In this document: positions 51,661 to 60,231 of the stretch, in pieces
Layout of the letters: each line of letters begins with the position of its first letter
How positions within the stretch are numbered: position 1 is the stretch's first letter
Assembly (NCBI GenBank): GCA_947371955.1
Contig: CANBRQ010000007.1
Span: forward strand, 1-60,231
Direction: 5' to 3'
DNA length: 60,231 bases
Source: Paracoccaceae bacterium
Lineage (GTDB): Bacteria; Pseudomonadota; Alphaproteobacteria; Rhodobacterales; Rhodobacteraceae
The notes under the pieces: model-generated
What the model was told of the DNA's origin: nothing
The model's input: only the letters and a program-made list of their open reading frames with translations
The model's database searches: none
Made by a program: the position numbers and the translations under genes

Positions 51661-52888
51661 ACGCCCCGCGCCCTGCCGCATTCTGATCAATCAGATACCT
51701 CTGGCTCAGCGGAATGGCCGCCGCCCCCAAAGACCGCGCCTGCGCCCCCACAGTCCCCTCCCGGACCTGAGGCATCGTGATGCCGGACAGGTCCATCTTC
51801 ATCAACGCCTCCTGAGTCCGCTGGGTCACCATGGCCCGGACCGAGGTCGGCATCCAGCCGTCGATCAGCACGGCCTCAAGTTCCAACAGGGCCGAGGCTG
51901 AAAGGATCGCCCCCGCCAGCCCCTCCGCCGCCAGTTCAACCCAGCGCCGCAGCAGCCGTTCCGAGACATTCCAGTGATCCGGCCGTTCCCACAGATGATC
52001 CGAGCTTTCGCCCGCCTCCTCCATCATCCCGGCAAGCACCGCCATCGAGGCTGAATCGAACAACCGCCGCATCTTTCCGTCCGGCCCCGGCACCAGCAAA
52101 GGCCCGACCCCCGCCGCATTTCCGGTGCGGCCCAGGAAAAGCTGGCTGTTCAAGACCAAGCCGCCGCCGATGAAGGTGCCGAAGTAGAAGTAGAGGAAAT
52201 CCTTGGGCCGTTCCCCCGTGCCAAACACCAGTTCCGCCCCGCAGGCCGAGGTCGCGTCGTTCTGCACGAAGACCGGCACGCCGGTCATGGCGGCCAGTTC
52301 GGCCTGAATGTCACGGTCACGCCAGGCGTCCATCTCGGACTGCGGCGCGCCCAAGGCTTGCACCCAGTTCCACAATTGAAACGGCATGGCCACGCCCATG
52401 CCGCCGATCCGCTCGCGTTGTTCGCCCGTCAGAACCCGGTACAGACCCGGCAGCGCCTCGGCCACGAAGCCCACCACCGCGTCGGGTGAGGGATAGCGGT
52501 AGACCCGGCGGTGGATCGACCGGACCTGCCCCAGAAAATCGACCAGCACCAGATCGGCCGACCGTCGCCCGATCTTCAGCCCCAAGAAATAGGCCCCATC
52601 TGCGGCCAGCGACATCGGCACCGAGGGTTGCCCTATCTTGCCCCGGATCGGCTCGCCGCGCAGCAACAGCCCATCCTGCTCCAGCGCGCGCATGATGACC
52701 GACACGGTCTGCGCCGACAGCCCGGTCATGCGGGCGATGTCGGACTTCGCCAAGGCGCCATGCTGGCGGACCAGAGACAGAACCAGCCGCTCGTTATAAT
52801 CCCGCATGCCAGCCTGATTGGTACCGCGGGGGGCCGCGGCCTCGGTCATCGCGCGTTCGCTGGGGATTTCCTGCGGAAGTTGCATCAT
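51659..52888 (-). CDS. ROK-family transcriptional regulator of the frc locus
   Basis: The 409-residue regulator has an N-terminal winged helix (about 30-85; SDIARMTGLSAQTVSVIMRA) and a ROK sugar-kinase-like domain (about 95-390; FVQNDATSACGAEL and FGTFIGGGLVLNSQLFLG). The domain probably senses a sugar rather than phosphorylating it. In Sinorhizobium the frcBCAK operon is accompanied by an frcR regulator, and this gene's position, in a fucU-ROK unit divergent from frcBCAK, supports that equivalence. The start at 52888 is chosen; TTG 52909 and ATG 52885 are alternatives. It begins 27 bp after the fucU stop. Confidence 0.88.
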   Translation of the reverse strand: MMQLPQEIPSERAMTEAAAPRGTNQAGMRDYNERLVLSLVRQHGALAKSDIARMTGLSAQTVSVIMRALEQDGLLLRGEPIRGKIGQPSVPMSLAADGAYFLGLKIGRRSADLVLVDFLGQVRSIHRRVYRYPSPDAVVGFVAEALPGLYRVLTGEQRERIGGMGVAMPFQLWNWVQALGAPQSEMDAWRDRDIQAELAAMTGVPVFVQNDATSACGAELVFGTGERPKDFLYFYFGTFIGGGLVLNSQLFLGRTGNAAGVGPLLVPGPDGKMRRLFDSASMAVLAGMMEEAGESSDHLWERPDHWNVSERLLRRWVELAAEGLAGAILSASALLELEAVLIDGWMPTSVRAMVTQRTQEALMKMDLSGITMPQVREGTVGAQARSLGAAAIPLSQRYLIDQNAAGRGA

Positions 52889-52915
52889 CCTGCCGTCAAA
52901 CTCCTGCAATCCGGA

Positions 52916-53359
52916 TCATACCGGACGGCCATCCGCCCCGATCACGCCCTTGCGCAGAATCACATTTGCAAAGAACGCGGTTTCAGAGGTTGCGACGATC
53001 GTATGCGCGGCCCGGATACGCGGATAAAGATCGGTCCCGTGCAGCGGCGTGATCTTGTAGCCCGGGGCCAGTCGCCCGAAAGCCTGATCGACGGCCACAT
53101 GGAATGGCCCCGACTGCGCCGGATCATTGTTCAAGGCGGCGCGGAAAATCGCCTCCGGCACGGCGCGGTCCAGCGGCATCACGGCCAGAATGGCCTCCAG
53201 CATGGGCATCATGGCGTGACCATCGGCCCGCACCAGACGGCGGGCATGTTCATGCGCGGGGTAATTGGCATCGACCAAAGCGATCTCGTCGCCATGGCCC
53301 ATGGACCGCAGCGTGAACAGCAGGTCAGGGCCAAGAATAGCAGGAATACCGATCAGCAT
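52916..53359 (-). CDS. fucU: RbsD/FucU-family sugar mutarotase
   Basis: The 147-residue cytosolic protein interconverts sugar anomers (or pyran/furan forms), preparing them for kinases. The family N-terminus MLIGIPAILGPDLLFTLRSM is followed by GHGDEIALVDANYPAH with the catalytic His and Asp (about 22-37). The C-terminal ATSETAFFANVILRKGVI matches FucU. The ATG at 53359 is used because it gives the conserved MLxGI start; a GTG nine bases upstream is possible. Next to a fructose-type importer it probably equilibrates the imported sugar. Confidence 0.92.
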   Translation of the reverse strand: MLIGIPAILGPDLLFTLRSMGHGDEIALVDANYPAHEHARRLVRADGHAMMPMLEAILAVMPLDRAVPEAIFRAALNNDPAQSGPFHVAVDQAFGRLAPGYKITPLHGTDLYPRIRAAHTIVATSETAFFANVILRKGVIGADGRPV

Positions 53360-53440
53360 CGTCGTCACCAGTCTGTAAGGAAGGGGCCCGCGACCCCGCG
53401 AGACTAAGGGACTTTCTGCGGGAATAGGGGTTCTGTCAAT

Positions 53441-53461
53441 AATAAATCACACTGATTTATT
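53441..53461. promoter_or_regulatory. Operator-like inverted repeat between fucU and frcB
   Basis: AATAAATCA (53441-53449) and TGATTTATT (53453-53461) form a perfect 9-bp inverted repeat with a CAC spacer. AT-rich arms of this size are typical for ROK-family (NagC/Mlc-like) operators. A TTGACA -35-like box for the minus strand (53434-53439) abuts one side and TTGACG (53466-53471) for frcB lies on the other. Confidence 0.65.
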
Positions 53462-53465
53462 TATC

Positions 53466-53494
53466 TTGACGTAGCTTTGGGAATCAGTTTATCT
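53466..53494 (+). promoter_or_regulatory. frcB promoter
   Basis: TTGACG (53466-53471) and TTATCT (53489-53494) are separated by 17 bp. Transcription would start near 53501, giving a leader of about 85 nt that carries a small hairpin GGGGAA-AACA-TTCCCC (53551-53566) just ahead of the ribosome site GGGAGG. Confidence 0.6.
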
Positions 53495-53586
53495 CCCCGG
53501 CATCGTCAGGTTCGGGGATCAACTCCGGGATGGGCGACAAAGTTTACATCGGGGAAAACATTCCCCTTTCCTTGGGAGGACTACAA

Positions 53587-54594
53587 ATGAAGTTCAAAGC
53601 TGCCGCCCTTATCGGCGCCGCTGCGCTGGCACTTGTCGCCGGTTCCGCTTCTGCTGCTGATCTGGCTTGCCTGATCACCAAGAACAACACCAACCCCTTC
53701 TTCGTGAAAATGAAGGAAGGCGCTGAGGCTGCTGCCAAGGCTGCTGGTCTCGACTTCCAAGCCTTCGCTGGCGAAAAAGACGGCGACGCTGCTCCGCAGA
53801 TCACCGCCATCGAAAACTGCGTCGCTTCGGGCGCCAAAGGTATCCTGATCACGCCCTCGAACGACTCGGTCGGGCCGGCTCTGAAGGCTGCCCGCGCTGC
53901 TGGCATCCTGGTTATCGCTCTGGATACCCCCCTGGCTGACAAAGACGCCCAGGACATCACCTTCGCGACCGACAACTTCGAAGCCGGCACCCTGATCGGT
54001 GCCTGGGCCAAGGCAACCCTGGGTGATGGCGCAGCCACCGCCAAGATCGCCATGCTCGACATCAACCACGACAACATCTCGGTTGACGTTGCGCGTGACA
54101 CCGGGTTCCTCAAGGGCTTCGGCATCGAAGTCCCGGATCTGACCGTCATGGGTTCGGAAAAGGACGCTCGCGTCATCGGCCACGAACAGTCCGACGCGAA
54201 CCCCGAAGGCGGCCAGAAGGCCATGGAAACCCTGCTCGCCAAGGACCCGGACATCAACGTCGTTTACACGATCAACGAACCGGCTGCTGAAGGTGCCTTC
54301 CAGGCTCTGAAAGCCGCTGGCAAGACCGCTCTGATCGTTTCGGTTGACGGCGGCTGCCCGGGCGTTGCCAACGTGAAGGCCGGCGTCATCGGCGCCACCT
54401 CGCAACAGTACCCGCTGCTGATGGCATCCAAGGGCATCGAGGCCATCGTGGCTTTCTCCAAGGACGGCACCAAGCCCACCGTGACGGATGGCCTGTCGTT
54501 CTACAACACCGGTGTGAACCTGGTGACCGACAAGCCGGTTGATGGCGTGAAGTCCATCGACACCGCCAAGGGCACCGAACTCTGCTGGGGCTGA
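53587..54594 (+). CDS. frcB: Fructose-type ABC transporter substrate-binding protein
   Basis: The 335-residue periplasmic receptor belongs to the ribose/fructose class (Peripla_BP_4). The signal peptide [20 protein letters not shown] ends at ASAA near residue 23. Conserved sugar-binding blocks include [40 protein letters not shown] and [17 protein letters not shown]. The start follows GGGAGGACTACAA. Synteny with permease, ATPase and a P-loop kinase gene matches the Sinorhizobium frcBCAK operon, so the ligand is likely fructose, perhaps also mannose or ribose. Strong use of preferred codons suggests high expression. Confidence 0.92.
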   Translation: MKFKAAALIGAAALALVAGSASAADLACLITKNNTNPFFVKMKEGAEAAAKAAGLDFQAFAGEKDGDAAPQITAIENCVASGAKGILITPSNDSVGPALKAARAAGILVIALDTPLADKDAQDITFATDNFEAGTLIGAWAKATLGDGAATAKIAMLDINHDNISVDVARDTGFLKGFGIEVPDLTVMGSEKDARVIGHEQSDANPEGGQKAMETLLAKDPDINVVYTINEPAAEGAFQALKAAGKTALIVSVDGGCPGVANVKAGVIGATSQQYPLLMASKGIEAIVAFSKDGTKPTVTDGLSFYNTGVNLVTDKPVDGVKSIDTAKGTELCWG

Positions 54595-54622
54595 TACGGC
54601 CTCACATCTGACTTGATTAACT

Positions 54623-54648
54623 GAAGGGCGAGGTTACTCTCGCCCTTC
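54623..54648 (+). promoter_or_regulatory. Intercistronic hairpin frcB-frcC
   Basis: GAAGGGCGAG (54623-54632) pairs with CTCGCCCTTC (54639-54648) around GTTACT, followed by TTCAT. Such hairpins after binding-protein genes usually protect the upstream message or cause partial termination, making more receptor than permease. Confidence 0.75.
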
Positions 54649-54704
54649 TTCATACCGGGAGGGCAAACGTCCCGGGCGGCTCTGATGGGGGGGCATCCGC
54701 AGCG

Positions 54705-55784
54705 ATGAGCAATCCAGACACACCGACCAAGACAATTTCCGATTTCGAAGCCAAGCTTGATGCCGCCGACAAGACGGTTGCGCAGTTTGAAAAGGACGAC
54801 AAAACAGCCTTCTCCAAGGCGCGGGGTTTCCTGCGCGACAATCCGACGATGATCCCGGCCCTTGTGCTGATCATTTCGGTGCTGGGGTTCGGCATTGTCG
54901 CTCCGCGCTTTTTGGGCATGGGCGCACTGACGACCGTTCTGCAGCAAGTGACCGTGACAGGCTTTGTCGCTCTGGCACAAACGGTCGTCATTCTGACTGC
55001 CGGGATTGACCTGTCGGTGGGCGAAATCCTGGTTCTGTCCTCGTTGGTGATGGGCAACCTTGCCGTCAATCATGAATGGCCTGTGGGCGTTGCCATTGCC
55101 ATCGGTGTGGCGACGGGCACGGTGATGGGTCTGTTCAATGGCGTTCTGGTCGCAAAGATGAAGCTCCCGCCGTTCATCGTGACCTTGGGCACCTTGTCGA
55201 TCTTCCGCGCGCTGAAGCTGGCCTATTCCCACTCGGAATCGATCCGCAACGTCGACATCGAGGCCAAGGCATCCGGCTTGCTGTTCTTCGGCAATCGTTT
55301 CCAGTTTGGCGCGGCTGTGATCACTTATGGGATGATCACGCTGGTGATCGTCGCCTTCTTTGCGTGGTACGTGCTGAACCGCACCGCGTGGGGCCGCCAC
55401 GTTCACGCCTTGGGCGATGATGCCGATGCGGCTATGCTGTCGGGTATCGCGGTCGACAAGACCATCATCTCGGTCTACGGCGTCGCCGGTCTGATCTGTG
55501 GCTTTGCGGCTTGGGTCTCGGTTGGCCGTGTCGGTTCCATCACGCCGATCGGGTTCGAGACGATCAACCTCGACTCCATCACCGCAACCGTGATCGGCGG
55601 CACCTCGCTGTTTGGCGGGCGTGGGTCGATTGTGGGCTCGGTTCTTGGGGCCATCATCGTGGGCGTGTTCGTGACGGGCCTCGCTTTGGCGGGCGTCGAC
55701 AGCTACTGGCAGACCTTCGCCACCGGCTGTCTTGTCATCATCGCCGTTGCCTTGGATCAATATCTGCGGAGGGCTTCGAAGTGA
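54705..55784 (+). CDS. frcC: Fructose-type ABC transporter permease
   Basis: The 359-residue membrane protein has a soluble, charged N-terminal stretch (about 45 residues) then eight to ten helices of the RbsC/XylH (BPD_transp_2) family. Key segments are VVILTAGIDLSVGEILVLSS (about 103-122), KMKLPPFIVTLGTLSIFRAL and the ATPase-contact region ALGDDADAAMLSGIAVDK. It forms the channel for FrcB-delivered sugar. The stop overlaps the GTG of frcA. Confidence 0.92.
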   Translation: MSNPDTPTKTISDFEAKLDAADKTVAQFEKDDKTAFSKARGFLRDNPTMIPALVLIISVLGFGIVAPRFLGMGALTTVLQQVTVTGFVALAQTVVILTAGIDLSVGEILVLSSLVMGNLAVNHEWPVGVAIAIGVATGTVMGLFNGVLVAKMKLPPFIVTLGTLSIFRALKLAYSHSESIRNVDIEAKASGLLFFGNRFQFGAAVITYGMITLVIVAFFAWYVLNRTAWGRHVHALGDDADAAMLSGIAVDKTIISVYGVAGLICGFAAWVSVGRVGSITPIGFETINLDSITATVIGGTSLFGGRGSIVGSVLGAIIVGVFVTGLALAGVDSYWQTFATGCLVIIAVALDQYLRRASK

Positions 55785-56572
55785 CGCATCCTGATATTAA
55801 ACCGGTCATCAAGGCACGGGGCCTGATGAAGCGCTATGGTACCGTCGTTGCTATGAACGGCTGCGATTTCGACCTGTACCCGGGGGAGATCCTTGGCGTG
55901 ATCGGCGACAACGGTGCTGGAAAATCCACCATGATCAAGGCCTTGTCGGGCGCAGTCACCCCCGACCACGGCACGATCGAGCTGGAAGGCAAGGAAGTTC
56001 ACTTCCGCCGCCCCGATGATGCCCGCGCTGTGGGCATCGAAACCGTTTACCAGAACCTTGCCATGTCGCCGGCGCTTTCGATTGCCGACAACATGTTTCT
56101 TGGGCGTGAGTGGCGCAAGCCCGGCATCCTCGGCTCGGTCTTCCGGATGACCGACCGCGCCCGGATGAACGAGTTCGCGCGCGCCAAGCTGTCGGAACTG
56201 GGTCTGATGACCATCCAGAACATCGACCAAGCGGTTGAGACGCTTTCGGGCGGTCAGCGGCAAGGTGTGGCCGTGGCGCGGGCTGCGGCCTTCGGGTCGA
56301 AGGTCGTGATCCTTGATGAGCCGACCGCTGCCTTGGGCGTCAAGGAAAGCCGCCGGGTGTTGGATCTGATCAAGGACGTGCGCGACCGTGGCATTCCTAT
56401 CATCTTGATTTCGCACAATATGCCCCACGTGTTCGAGGTTTGCGACCGTGTCCACGTGCACCGTCTGGGCCGCCGTCTGTGCGTGATTGACCCCAAGCTG
56501 CACTCCATGTCGGATGCTGTGGCCTATATGACCGGGGCCAAGCTGCCCGACGATCTGAACGAAGCCGCATGA
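55781..56572 (+). CDS. frcA: Fructose-type ABC transporter ATPase
   Basis: The 263-residue ATPase is a single-domain member, in contrast to the double-domain RbsA type. Motifs are VIGDNGAGKSTMIKAL (Walker A), ETLSGGQRQGVAVARAAAF (signature), VVILDEPTAALG (Walker B) and ILISHNMPHVFE (switch His). Upstream the frame is open, but the GTG at 55781, overlapping the frcC stop and preceded by GGAGG, is the credible start. Its stop overlaps the frcK start (ATGA). Confidence 0.93.
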   Translation: MTHPDIKPVIKARGLMKRYGTVVAMNGCDFDLYPGEILGVIGDNGAGKSTMIKALSGAVTPDHGTIELEGKEVHFRRPDDARAVGIETVYQNLAMSPALSIADNMFLGREWRKPGILGSVFRMTDRARMNEFARAKLSELGLMTIQNIDQAVETLSGGQRQGVAVARAAAFGSKVVILDEPTAALGVKESRRVLDLIKDVRDRGIPIILISHNMPHVFEVCDRVHVHRLGRRLCVIDPKLHSMSDAVAYMTGAKLPDDLNEAA

Positions 56573-57180
56573 CACCGGCGCTGCTTGCCGAAGACATCCG
56601 CCGCCGGGCGGAGGATCTGGAGGGACGGTTCATCGTCGCCCTTGCCGGCCCGCCCGGTGCAGGAAAATCCACCTTGGCCGAGGCCGTGGTGGAGGCTTTG
56701 GGCAGCGATGCCCGCGTGGTGCCTATGGATGGCTTCCACTTCGACGACGCCATCCTGACCGCCCGGGACCAGCGCAACCGCAAGGGCGCGCCCGAGACGT
56801 TCGATGTGGCCGGCTACCGCCACCTGCTGTCGCGTTTGCAGGATGAGGACGAGGTCGCGATCCCGGTATTCGACCGTTCGCTGGAACTGTCGCGCGGCTC
56901 GGCTGACCTTGTGACCAAGCACCACCGCATTCTGGTGACAGAAGGTAACTATCTGTTATTGAACGAAAGTCCTTGGATTGGCCTTGGCGAATACTTTGAT
57001 CTGACCGTGTTCATTGAGGTGCCGGAATCTGAACTGGACCGTCGCCTGCTGGACCGCTGGGCCTTCTACGGCAAGACGCCGGAGCAGGCCCGGGCGTGGA
57101 TTGATGGCAATGACATGCCCAACATCCGCCGGGTCATTCGCGGCTCGCGTCAGGCGGATATCACGGTGCGTTGGAATTAA
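56569..57180 (+). CDS. frcK: P-loop sugar kinase of the frc operon
   Basis: The 203-residue kinase has the P-loop IVALAGPPGAGKSTLAEAVV (about 22-41), then a DGFHFDD motif (about 52-58) and EGNYLLL, the phosphoribulokinase/uridine kinase-like layout found in FrcK. It belongs to the P-loop kinase group rather than the ROK or PfkB sugar kinases. In Sinorhizobium it is encoded at the end of the fructose importer operon and presumed to phosphorylate the imported sugar; the product is not established. Its 3' end overlaps the convergent permease gene by four bp. Confidence 0.9.
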   Translation: MTPALLAEDIRRRAEDLEGRFIVALAGPPGAGKSTLAEAVVEALGSDARVVPMDGFHFDDAILTARDQRNRKGAPETFDVAGYRHLLSRLQDEDEVAIPVFDRSLELSRGSADLVTKHHRILVTEGNYLLLNESPWIGLGEYFDLTVFIEVPESELDRRLLDRWAFYGKTPEQARAWIDGNDMPNIRRVIRGSRQADITVRWN

Positions 57181-58115
57181 GCATTTTGAATCAATGATTT
57201 GGCGGCTTTTGCGCGTTCCAGCCCAAGTTGCCGCTCTCTCCAGATGATCAGGATGCCGGCGGTCACGACAAGGGCGGCACCGGTTAGCATTGTGAGCGTC
57301 GGCACCTCGCCGAAGATGAAGAACCCGATCCCCAGCGAGAAGATCATCGAGGCATAGTCGAAAGGGGCTACCAGCGAGGCATCCGCCTCGCGGTAGCTGG
57401 AGGTCAGCAGGATCTGCCCCATGCCGCCGAGAAAACCTGCGCCGACAAGGCAGGCAGCCTCGAATCCAGACGGCCAGACCCAGCCGAAGGGAATGGTCAG
57501 CAAGGATAACGCGGTTGCGGTTAAGGAAAAGTAAAACACAATTGCGGTGGTCGATTCGATCAGCACCAGTTTGCGGACGAAGACTTGGGCTAGGGCCGCG
57601 AAGACCGCGCCACCCAGCACGACCATGGCCCCGAATGCCTCGCGAGAGCCGGCGCTGGGGCCGATCGACAGACGCGGGCTGAGAACGATCAGAACGCCGA
57701 TCAGACCGAGGGCGACCGAGGCAAGTCGGAAGAGGCGAACCTCTTCCCCCAGGAACATCGCGGCAAGGATCACCACCATCAGGGGGGAGGCGTAGCTGAT
57801 CGCCGTGACCTCTGGCAGGGGCAGGTAGGACAGGCCGGCAAAGCCCAGACCCATCGCCGTGGTGCCCAAAAGCCCGCGCCAGAAGTGGCCAAGTGGTTGT
57901 TTTGCATGAAAACCTGTCGCAAGTTGGCCCTGCACTGCCAGCCATGCCACGATGACCGGCACGGCACAGGCCGAGCGGAAGAAGACGGCCTCTCCGGCGG
58001 GAACCCGTGCCGCCTTGATCAGCGATTGCATCACGATGAAGACCAGCACGGAGGCCAGTTTCAACAGGATGCCGCGCAGGGGGCGAGAGAAGGGTTTGTC
58101 CTCGATATCGGGCAT
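57177..58115 (-). CDS. EamA/DMT-superfamily permease (third in window)
   Basis: The 312-residue membrane protein has ten predicted helices with two EamA repeats: [20 protein letters not shown] and [14 protein letters not shown]-like segments in the first half, [20 protein letters not shown] in the second. An Arg/Glu-rich tail follows the last helix. Its [19 protein letters not shown] and [20 protein letters not shown] parts resemble exporters of metabolites. The ATG at 58115 ([15 protein letters not shown]) is preferred; the frame extends upstream through antisense of the deaminase gene only. It diverges from the adenine deaminase gene by 97 bp. Confidence 0.9.
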   Translation of the reverse strand: MPDIEDKPFSRPLRGILLKLASVLVFIVMQSLIKAARVPAGEAVFFRSACAVPVIVAWLAVQGQLATGFHAKQPLGHFWRGLLGTTAMGLGFAGLSYLPLPEVTAISYASPLMVVILAAMFLGEEVRLFRLASVALGLIGVLIVLSPRLSIGPSAGSREAFGAMVVLGGAVFAALAQVFVRKLVLIESTTAIVFYFSLTATALSLLTIPFGWVWPSGFEAACLVGAGFLGGMGQILLTSSYREADASLVAPFDYASMIFSLGIGFFIFGEVPTLTMLTGAALVVTAGILIIWRERQLGLERAKAAKSLIQNA

Positions 58116-58212
58116 GGCGGCACCTGAACACCCTTGCCGGGTGGCGACAAGACCAAATCCACCTTGCCGCCGCAGGGCTTTATACGCTTTGCTTGGCCAA
58201 AAGGAGAATGCC

Positions 58213-59925
58213 ATGCCCGAACTTCGCCCCACCGCCCCGCTGACCGCCCGCATCGAACAGGGGCGCGGACTGGTGCCCGCCGATCTGGTTCTGAAAGGGG
58301 CGCGGGTGCTGGATTTGATCACCGGAGAGTTGGTGGCCAGCGACGTGGCGATCTGCGGAGACACGATTGTGGGCGTCTTCGGGGAGTACGCGGGGCGGGA
58401 GGAGATTGACTTTACAGGAAAAATTCTGGTGCCGGGGTTCATTGACACCCATCTGCACATCGAGTCGTCACTGGTCACTCCCTTTGAGTTTGACCGCTGT
58501 GTTACGCCGCATGGGGTGACGACGGCGATCTGTGACCCGCATGAAATTGCCAATGTCTGCGGGCTGGTGGGGATTCAGTATTTCCTCGACGCCGCGCCGA
58601 AACTGCTGATGGATTTGCGGGTGAACCTGTCAAGCTGCGTGCCATCGACCCATATGGAGACGACGGGGGCAAGGCTGGAGGCGGCCGATATAGCGCCCTT
58701 GATGGATCATCCCAGGGTGATCGGGCTTGCGGAATTCATGAACTATCCCGGGGTATTAGCGCGGGACCCGGGGGCTATGGCCAAGCTGGAGGCCTTCAGC
58801 GGGCGGCATATCGATGGGCATGCGCCGTTGCTGTCGGGGAAGGATCTGAACGGGTATCTCTCGGCCGGGATCAGGACGGAGCATGAGGCGACGTCCTACG
58901 AGGAAGGGCTGGAGAAGCTGCGCAAGGGGATGCGGGTGCTGATCCGGGAAGGGTCGGTTTCCAAGGACCTGAAGGCGATGGTGGGACTGCTGACGGAACG
59001 GCACGCGCCGTATCTGTGCTTCTGCACCGATGACCGCAATCCCCTGGATATTGGGGAGCATGGCCATCTGGACTACATCATACGGACGGCGATTGCCTTG
59101 GGCGCGCCGCCTTTGGCGGTGTATCGGGCAGCCAGTCTTTCGGCAGCTGAGGCCTTTGGGCTGAAGGATCGCGGACTGATTGCGCCGGGCAAGCGGGCAG
59201 ATATTGCGGTGATTGATGGGCTTGAGACTTGTCAGGTTGAGGCCGTTTTTGCGCGGGGGGTGAGGGTTTCCGAGGCGGCATTTGCGGCGCGGGGGACGGT
59301 GGAGCCGGTGGCGCGGTATTCGGTAAAGGCGCCGAAAGTTGTGGGAAATCAATTCCGTACTGGGGGAAACCGGGTGGAAACTCCGGTGATTGGGGTCATT
59401 CCGGGCAAGATCATAACCCAGCATCTGACCTATCAGATCCCGCCGGTGGATGGCGATAAGCGGCCGGATATTGGGCGCGATCTGGTGAAGATTGCCGTGC
59501 TGGAGCGGCATGGGGTGAATGGCAACCTCGCCACTGGCTTTGTGAAGGGCTTCGGGCTGCAGAGGGGGGCGATTGGGTCGACGATCTGCCATGATCATCA
59601 CAACATCGCGGTCGTGGGGGCGGATTATGACGATATGGCCTTGGCGGCCAACAGGTTAGGCGAAATCGAGGGTGGATTTGTGGTGGTGGAAGGGGGCCGG
59701 GTTCTGGCGGAGATTCCTTTGCCGGTGGCCGGATTGATGAGTCTGGGGAGCTTTGAGGAAGTCAGGGCAGATCTGGTGAAGCTGCGGGCGGCGGCGGCCT
59801 CGTTGGGGGTCGTGCTGGAGGAGCCGTTTTTGCAACTGGCGTTTCTGTGCCTGCCCGTGATCCCGCATCTGAAGATTACCGATCATGGGATGGTGGATGT
59901 AGACCGGTTCGAGGTTATGCCGTGA
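58213..59925 (+). CDS. ade: Adenine deaminase (AdeC type)
   Basis: The 570-residue metalloenzyme converts adenine to hypoxanthine and ammonia in purine salvage. It has the amidohydrolase fold: [15 protein letters not shown] with metal-binding His pair (about 76-90), then [11 protein letters not shown] and [12 protein letters not shown], and the AdeC C-terminal domain with [16 protein letters not shown] (about 456-471). The ATG at 58213 follows AAGGAGAATGCC. Some members of this family act on other purines, so substrate assignment rests on family resemblance and on length. Confidence 0.94.
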   Translation: MPELRPTAPLTARIEQGRGLVPADLVLKGARVLDLITGELVASDVAICGDTIVGVFGEYAGREEIDFTGKILVPGFIDTHLHIESSLVTPFEFDRCVTPHGVTTAICDPHEIANVCGLVGIQYFLDAAPKLLMDLRVNLSSCVPSTHMETTGARLEAADIAPLMDHPRVIGLAEFMNYPGVLARDPGAMAKLEAFSGRHIDGHAPLLSGKDLNGYLSAGIRTEHEATSYEEGLEKLRKGMRVLIREGSVSKDLKAMVGLLTERHAPYLCFCTDDRNPLDIGEHGHLDYIIRTAIALGAPPLAVYRAASLSAAEAFGLKDRGLIAPGKRADIAVIDGLETCQVEAVFARGVRVSEAAFAARGTVEPVARYSVKAPKVVGNQFRTGGNRVETPVIGVIPGKIITQHLTYQIPPVDGDKRPDIGRDLVKIAVLERHGVNGNLATGFVKGFGLQRGAIGSTICHDHHNIAVVGADYDDMALAANRLGEIEGGFVVVEGGRVLAEIPLPVAGLMSLGSFEEVRADLVKLRAAAASLGVVLEEPFLQLAFLCLPVIPHLKITDHGMVDVDRFEVMP

Positions 59926-60125
59926 GGATTGCCCGAATCGGGCGGATTTGACGGGTTAACGGCTGAAAAGACGGAGATTTTTGCTGTATGGCCTCCGTCG
60001 GGTTTGCGTCGGAACTTTGTATGGCATCTGTACCGACACGGCGTGCGGTGGTGGGCTGGTTAACGCAACGCCCGATGGGGTGGGGCGCATGAGCCGATGG
60101 CCCATCCTACCTTTGACAAGCGTGG
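59926..60125. other. Intergenic region with hairpin and repeats
   Basis: No credible gene is visible in these 200 bp. GCCCG-AAT-CGGGC (59932-59944) is a small hairpin just after the deaminase stop, and GCGGATTT-x3-GGGTTAACGG follows, resembling part of the 36 kb repeat cluster. The 54-bp repeat copy B covers 60020-60073. A GGATGGG...CCCATCC hairpin-type repeat covers about 60071-60113. Confidence 0.6.
60020..60073 (+). repeat. 54-bp dispersed repeat, copy B
   Basis: It starts TATGGCATCTGTACCGACAC, has a variable middle, and ends TTAACGCAACGCCC. The ends and the 54-bp length equal those of copy A at 36076-36129 in opposite orientation, about 24 kb away. It lies between the adenine deaminase gene and the next minus-strand gene. 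Confidence 0.75.
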
Positions 60126-60231
60126 TCAGAATTGGCTGTCGTCGGTGTCGGCGAGGGCCTCTGCCACGAAGGCTTTCGGGTCGGCGGTGAAATCCGAGTA
60201 AAGTTTGAAATGGCGGGTGTCGCGGTAGTCG
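60126..60231 (-). CDS. C-terminal end of an unidentified gene (cut by window edge)
   Basis: The minus strand is open from the window end to a TGA at 60128-60126 and encodes DYRDTRHFKLYSDFTADPKA followed by FVAEALADTDDSQF. High-GC codon use and sensible composition support real coding, but 35 codons are too few to assign a family. Confidence 0.5.
   Translation of the reverse strand, partial: DYRDTRHFKLYSDFTADPKAFVAEALADTDDSQF

Noticed and set aside
59981-60190. 69-codon plus-strand frame near the window end
   Set aside because: Most of it is the 54-bp repeat, and a similar peptide (YGICTDT...) appears from repeat copy A, so it reflects repeat DNA rather than a gene.
1-60231. tRNA, rRNA, CRISPR arrays, insertion sequences, prophage
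   Set aside because: Gaps longer than 70 bp were read on both strands; no cloverleaf with a CCA-like acceptor, no regular repeat-spacer array and no transposase or phage genes were seen.

Overview
The window looks like a chromosomal segment of a high-GC alphaproteobacterium of the Rhodobacteraceae (Rhodobacter, Gemmobacter or Tabrizicola-like). The evidence is class I lysyl-tRNA synthetase, the chvI-chvG-hprK-rapZ-EIIA-HPr cluster, ATP-type pckA, an MbfA iron exporter behind an Irr-type box, a methylsuccinyl-CoA dehydrogenase-like enzyme, Rhodobacterales extragenic palindromes and dense overlapping operons. I see no rRNA, tRNA, insertion sequence, prophage or CRISPR array.

Layout. 1-2.05 kb: start of S-formylglutathione hydrolase (cut by the window edge), then mbfA and a nitroreductase, apparently controlled together by iron. 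2.1-5.6 kb: mnmD and two tandem DMT permeases (minus), head to head with an MnmC1-like oxidase (plus). 5.5-11.4 kb: SDR, acyl-CoA dehydrogenase (probably mcd), DUF3859 protein, TauE permease and pckA. 11.7-17.1 kb: the ChvI/ChvG and PTS-like regulatory operon, ending in an acyltransferase. 17.2-21.9 kb: smc, a possible 29-32 residue peptide ORF, and a GFA-GNAT fusion. 22-26.4 kb: a form II carbon monoxide dehydrogenase-like operon, coxG-S-L-M, with a sigma-54-like promoter and a perfect 24-bp palindrome upstream. 26.4-34.6 kb: housekeeping genes (lysK, dacB, nadD, ettA) with a Rieske oxygenase. 34.6-38.3 kb: small-gene region with a lipoprotein, BrnT/BrnA toxin-antitoxin, CsbD, a 25-residue membrane peptide, a YxFxxD-type protein, Usp with an FNR-like box, cold-shock protein, and a probably broken receiver-like gene. 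38.4-46 kb: esterase, class II aldolase, cytosolic alkaline-phosphatase-superfamily enzyme and a peptide/opine-type ABC importer. 46-51.5 kb: RTX protein, CocE/NonD hydrolase and choline sulfatase. 51.6-57.2 kb: ROK regulator and FucU/RbsD mutarotase divergent from the fructose-type importer and kinase operon frcBCAK, with an operator between two promoters. 57.2 kb to the end: a third DMT permease, adenine deaminase, and the last codons of an unidentified minus-strand gene.

Working together. Several modules pair uptake with intracellular processing: FrcBCA imports a sugar, FucU may interconvert its anomers and FrcK phosphorylates it; the ABC importer at 41-46 kb sits beside a phosphatase, an aldolase and an esterase. 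The HPr kinase, EIIA and HPr genes encode a regulatory rather than sugar-transporting phosphorelay. The most interesting regulatory DNA is upstream of coxG, in the frc intergenic region, upstream of pckA and upstream of mbfA. Four families of short repeated palindromes lie between genes, and one copy lies inside the CocE reading frame.
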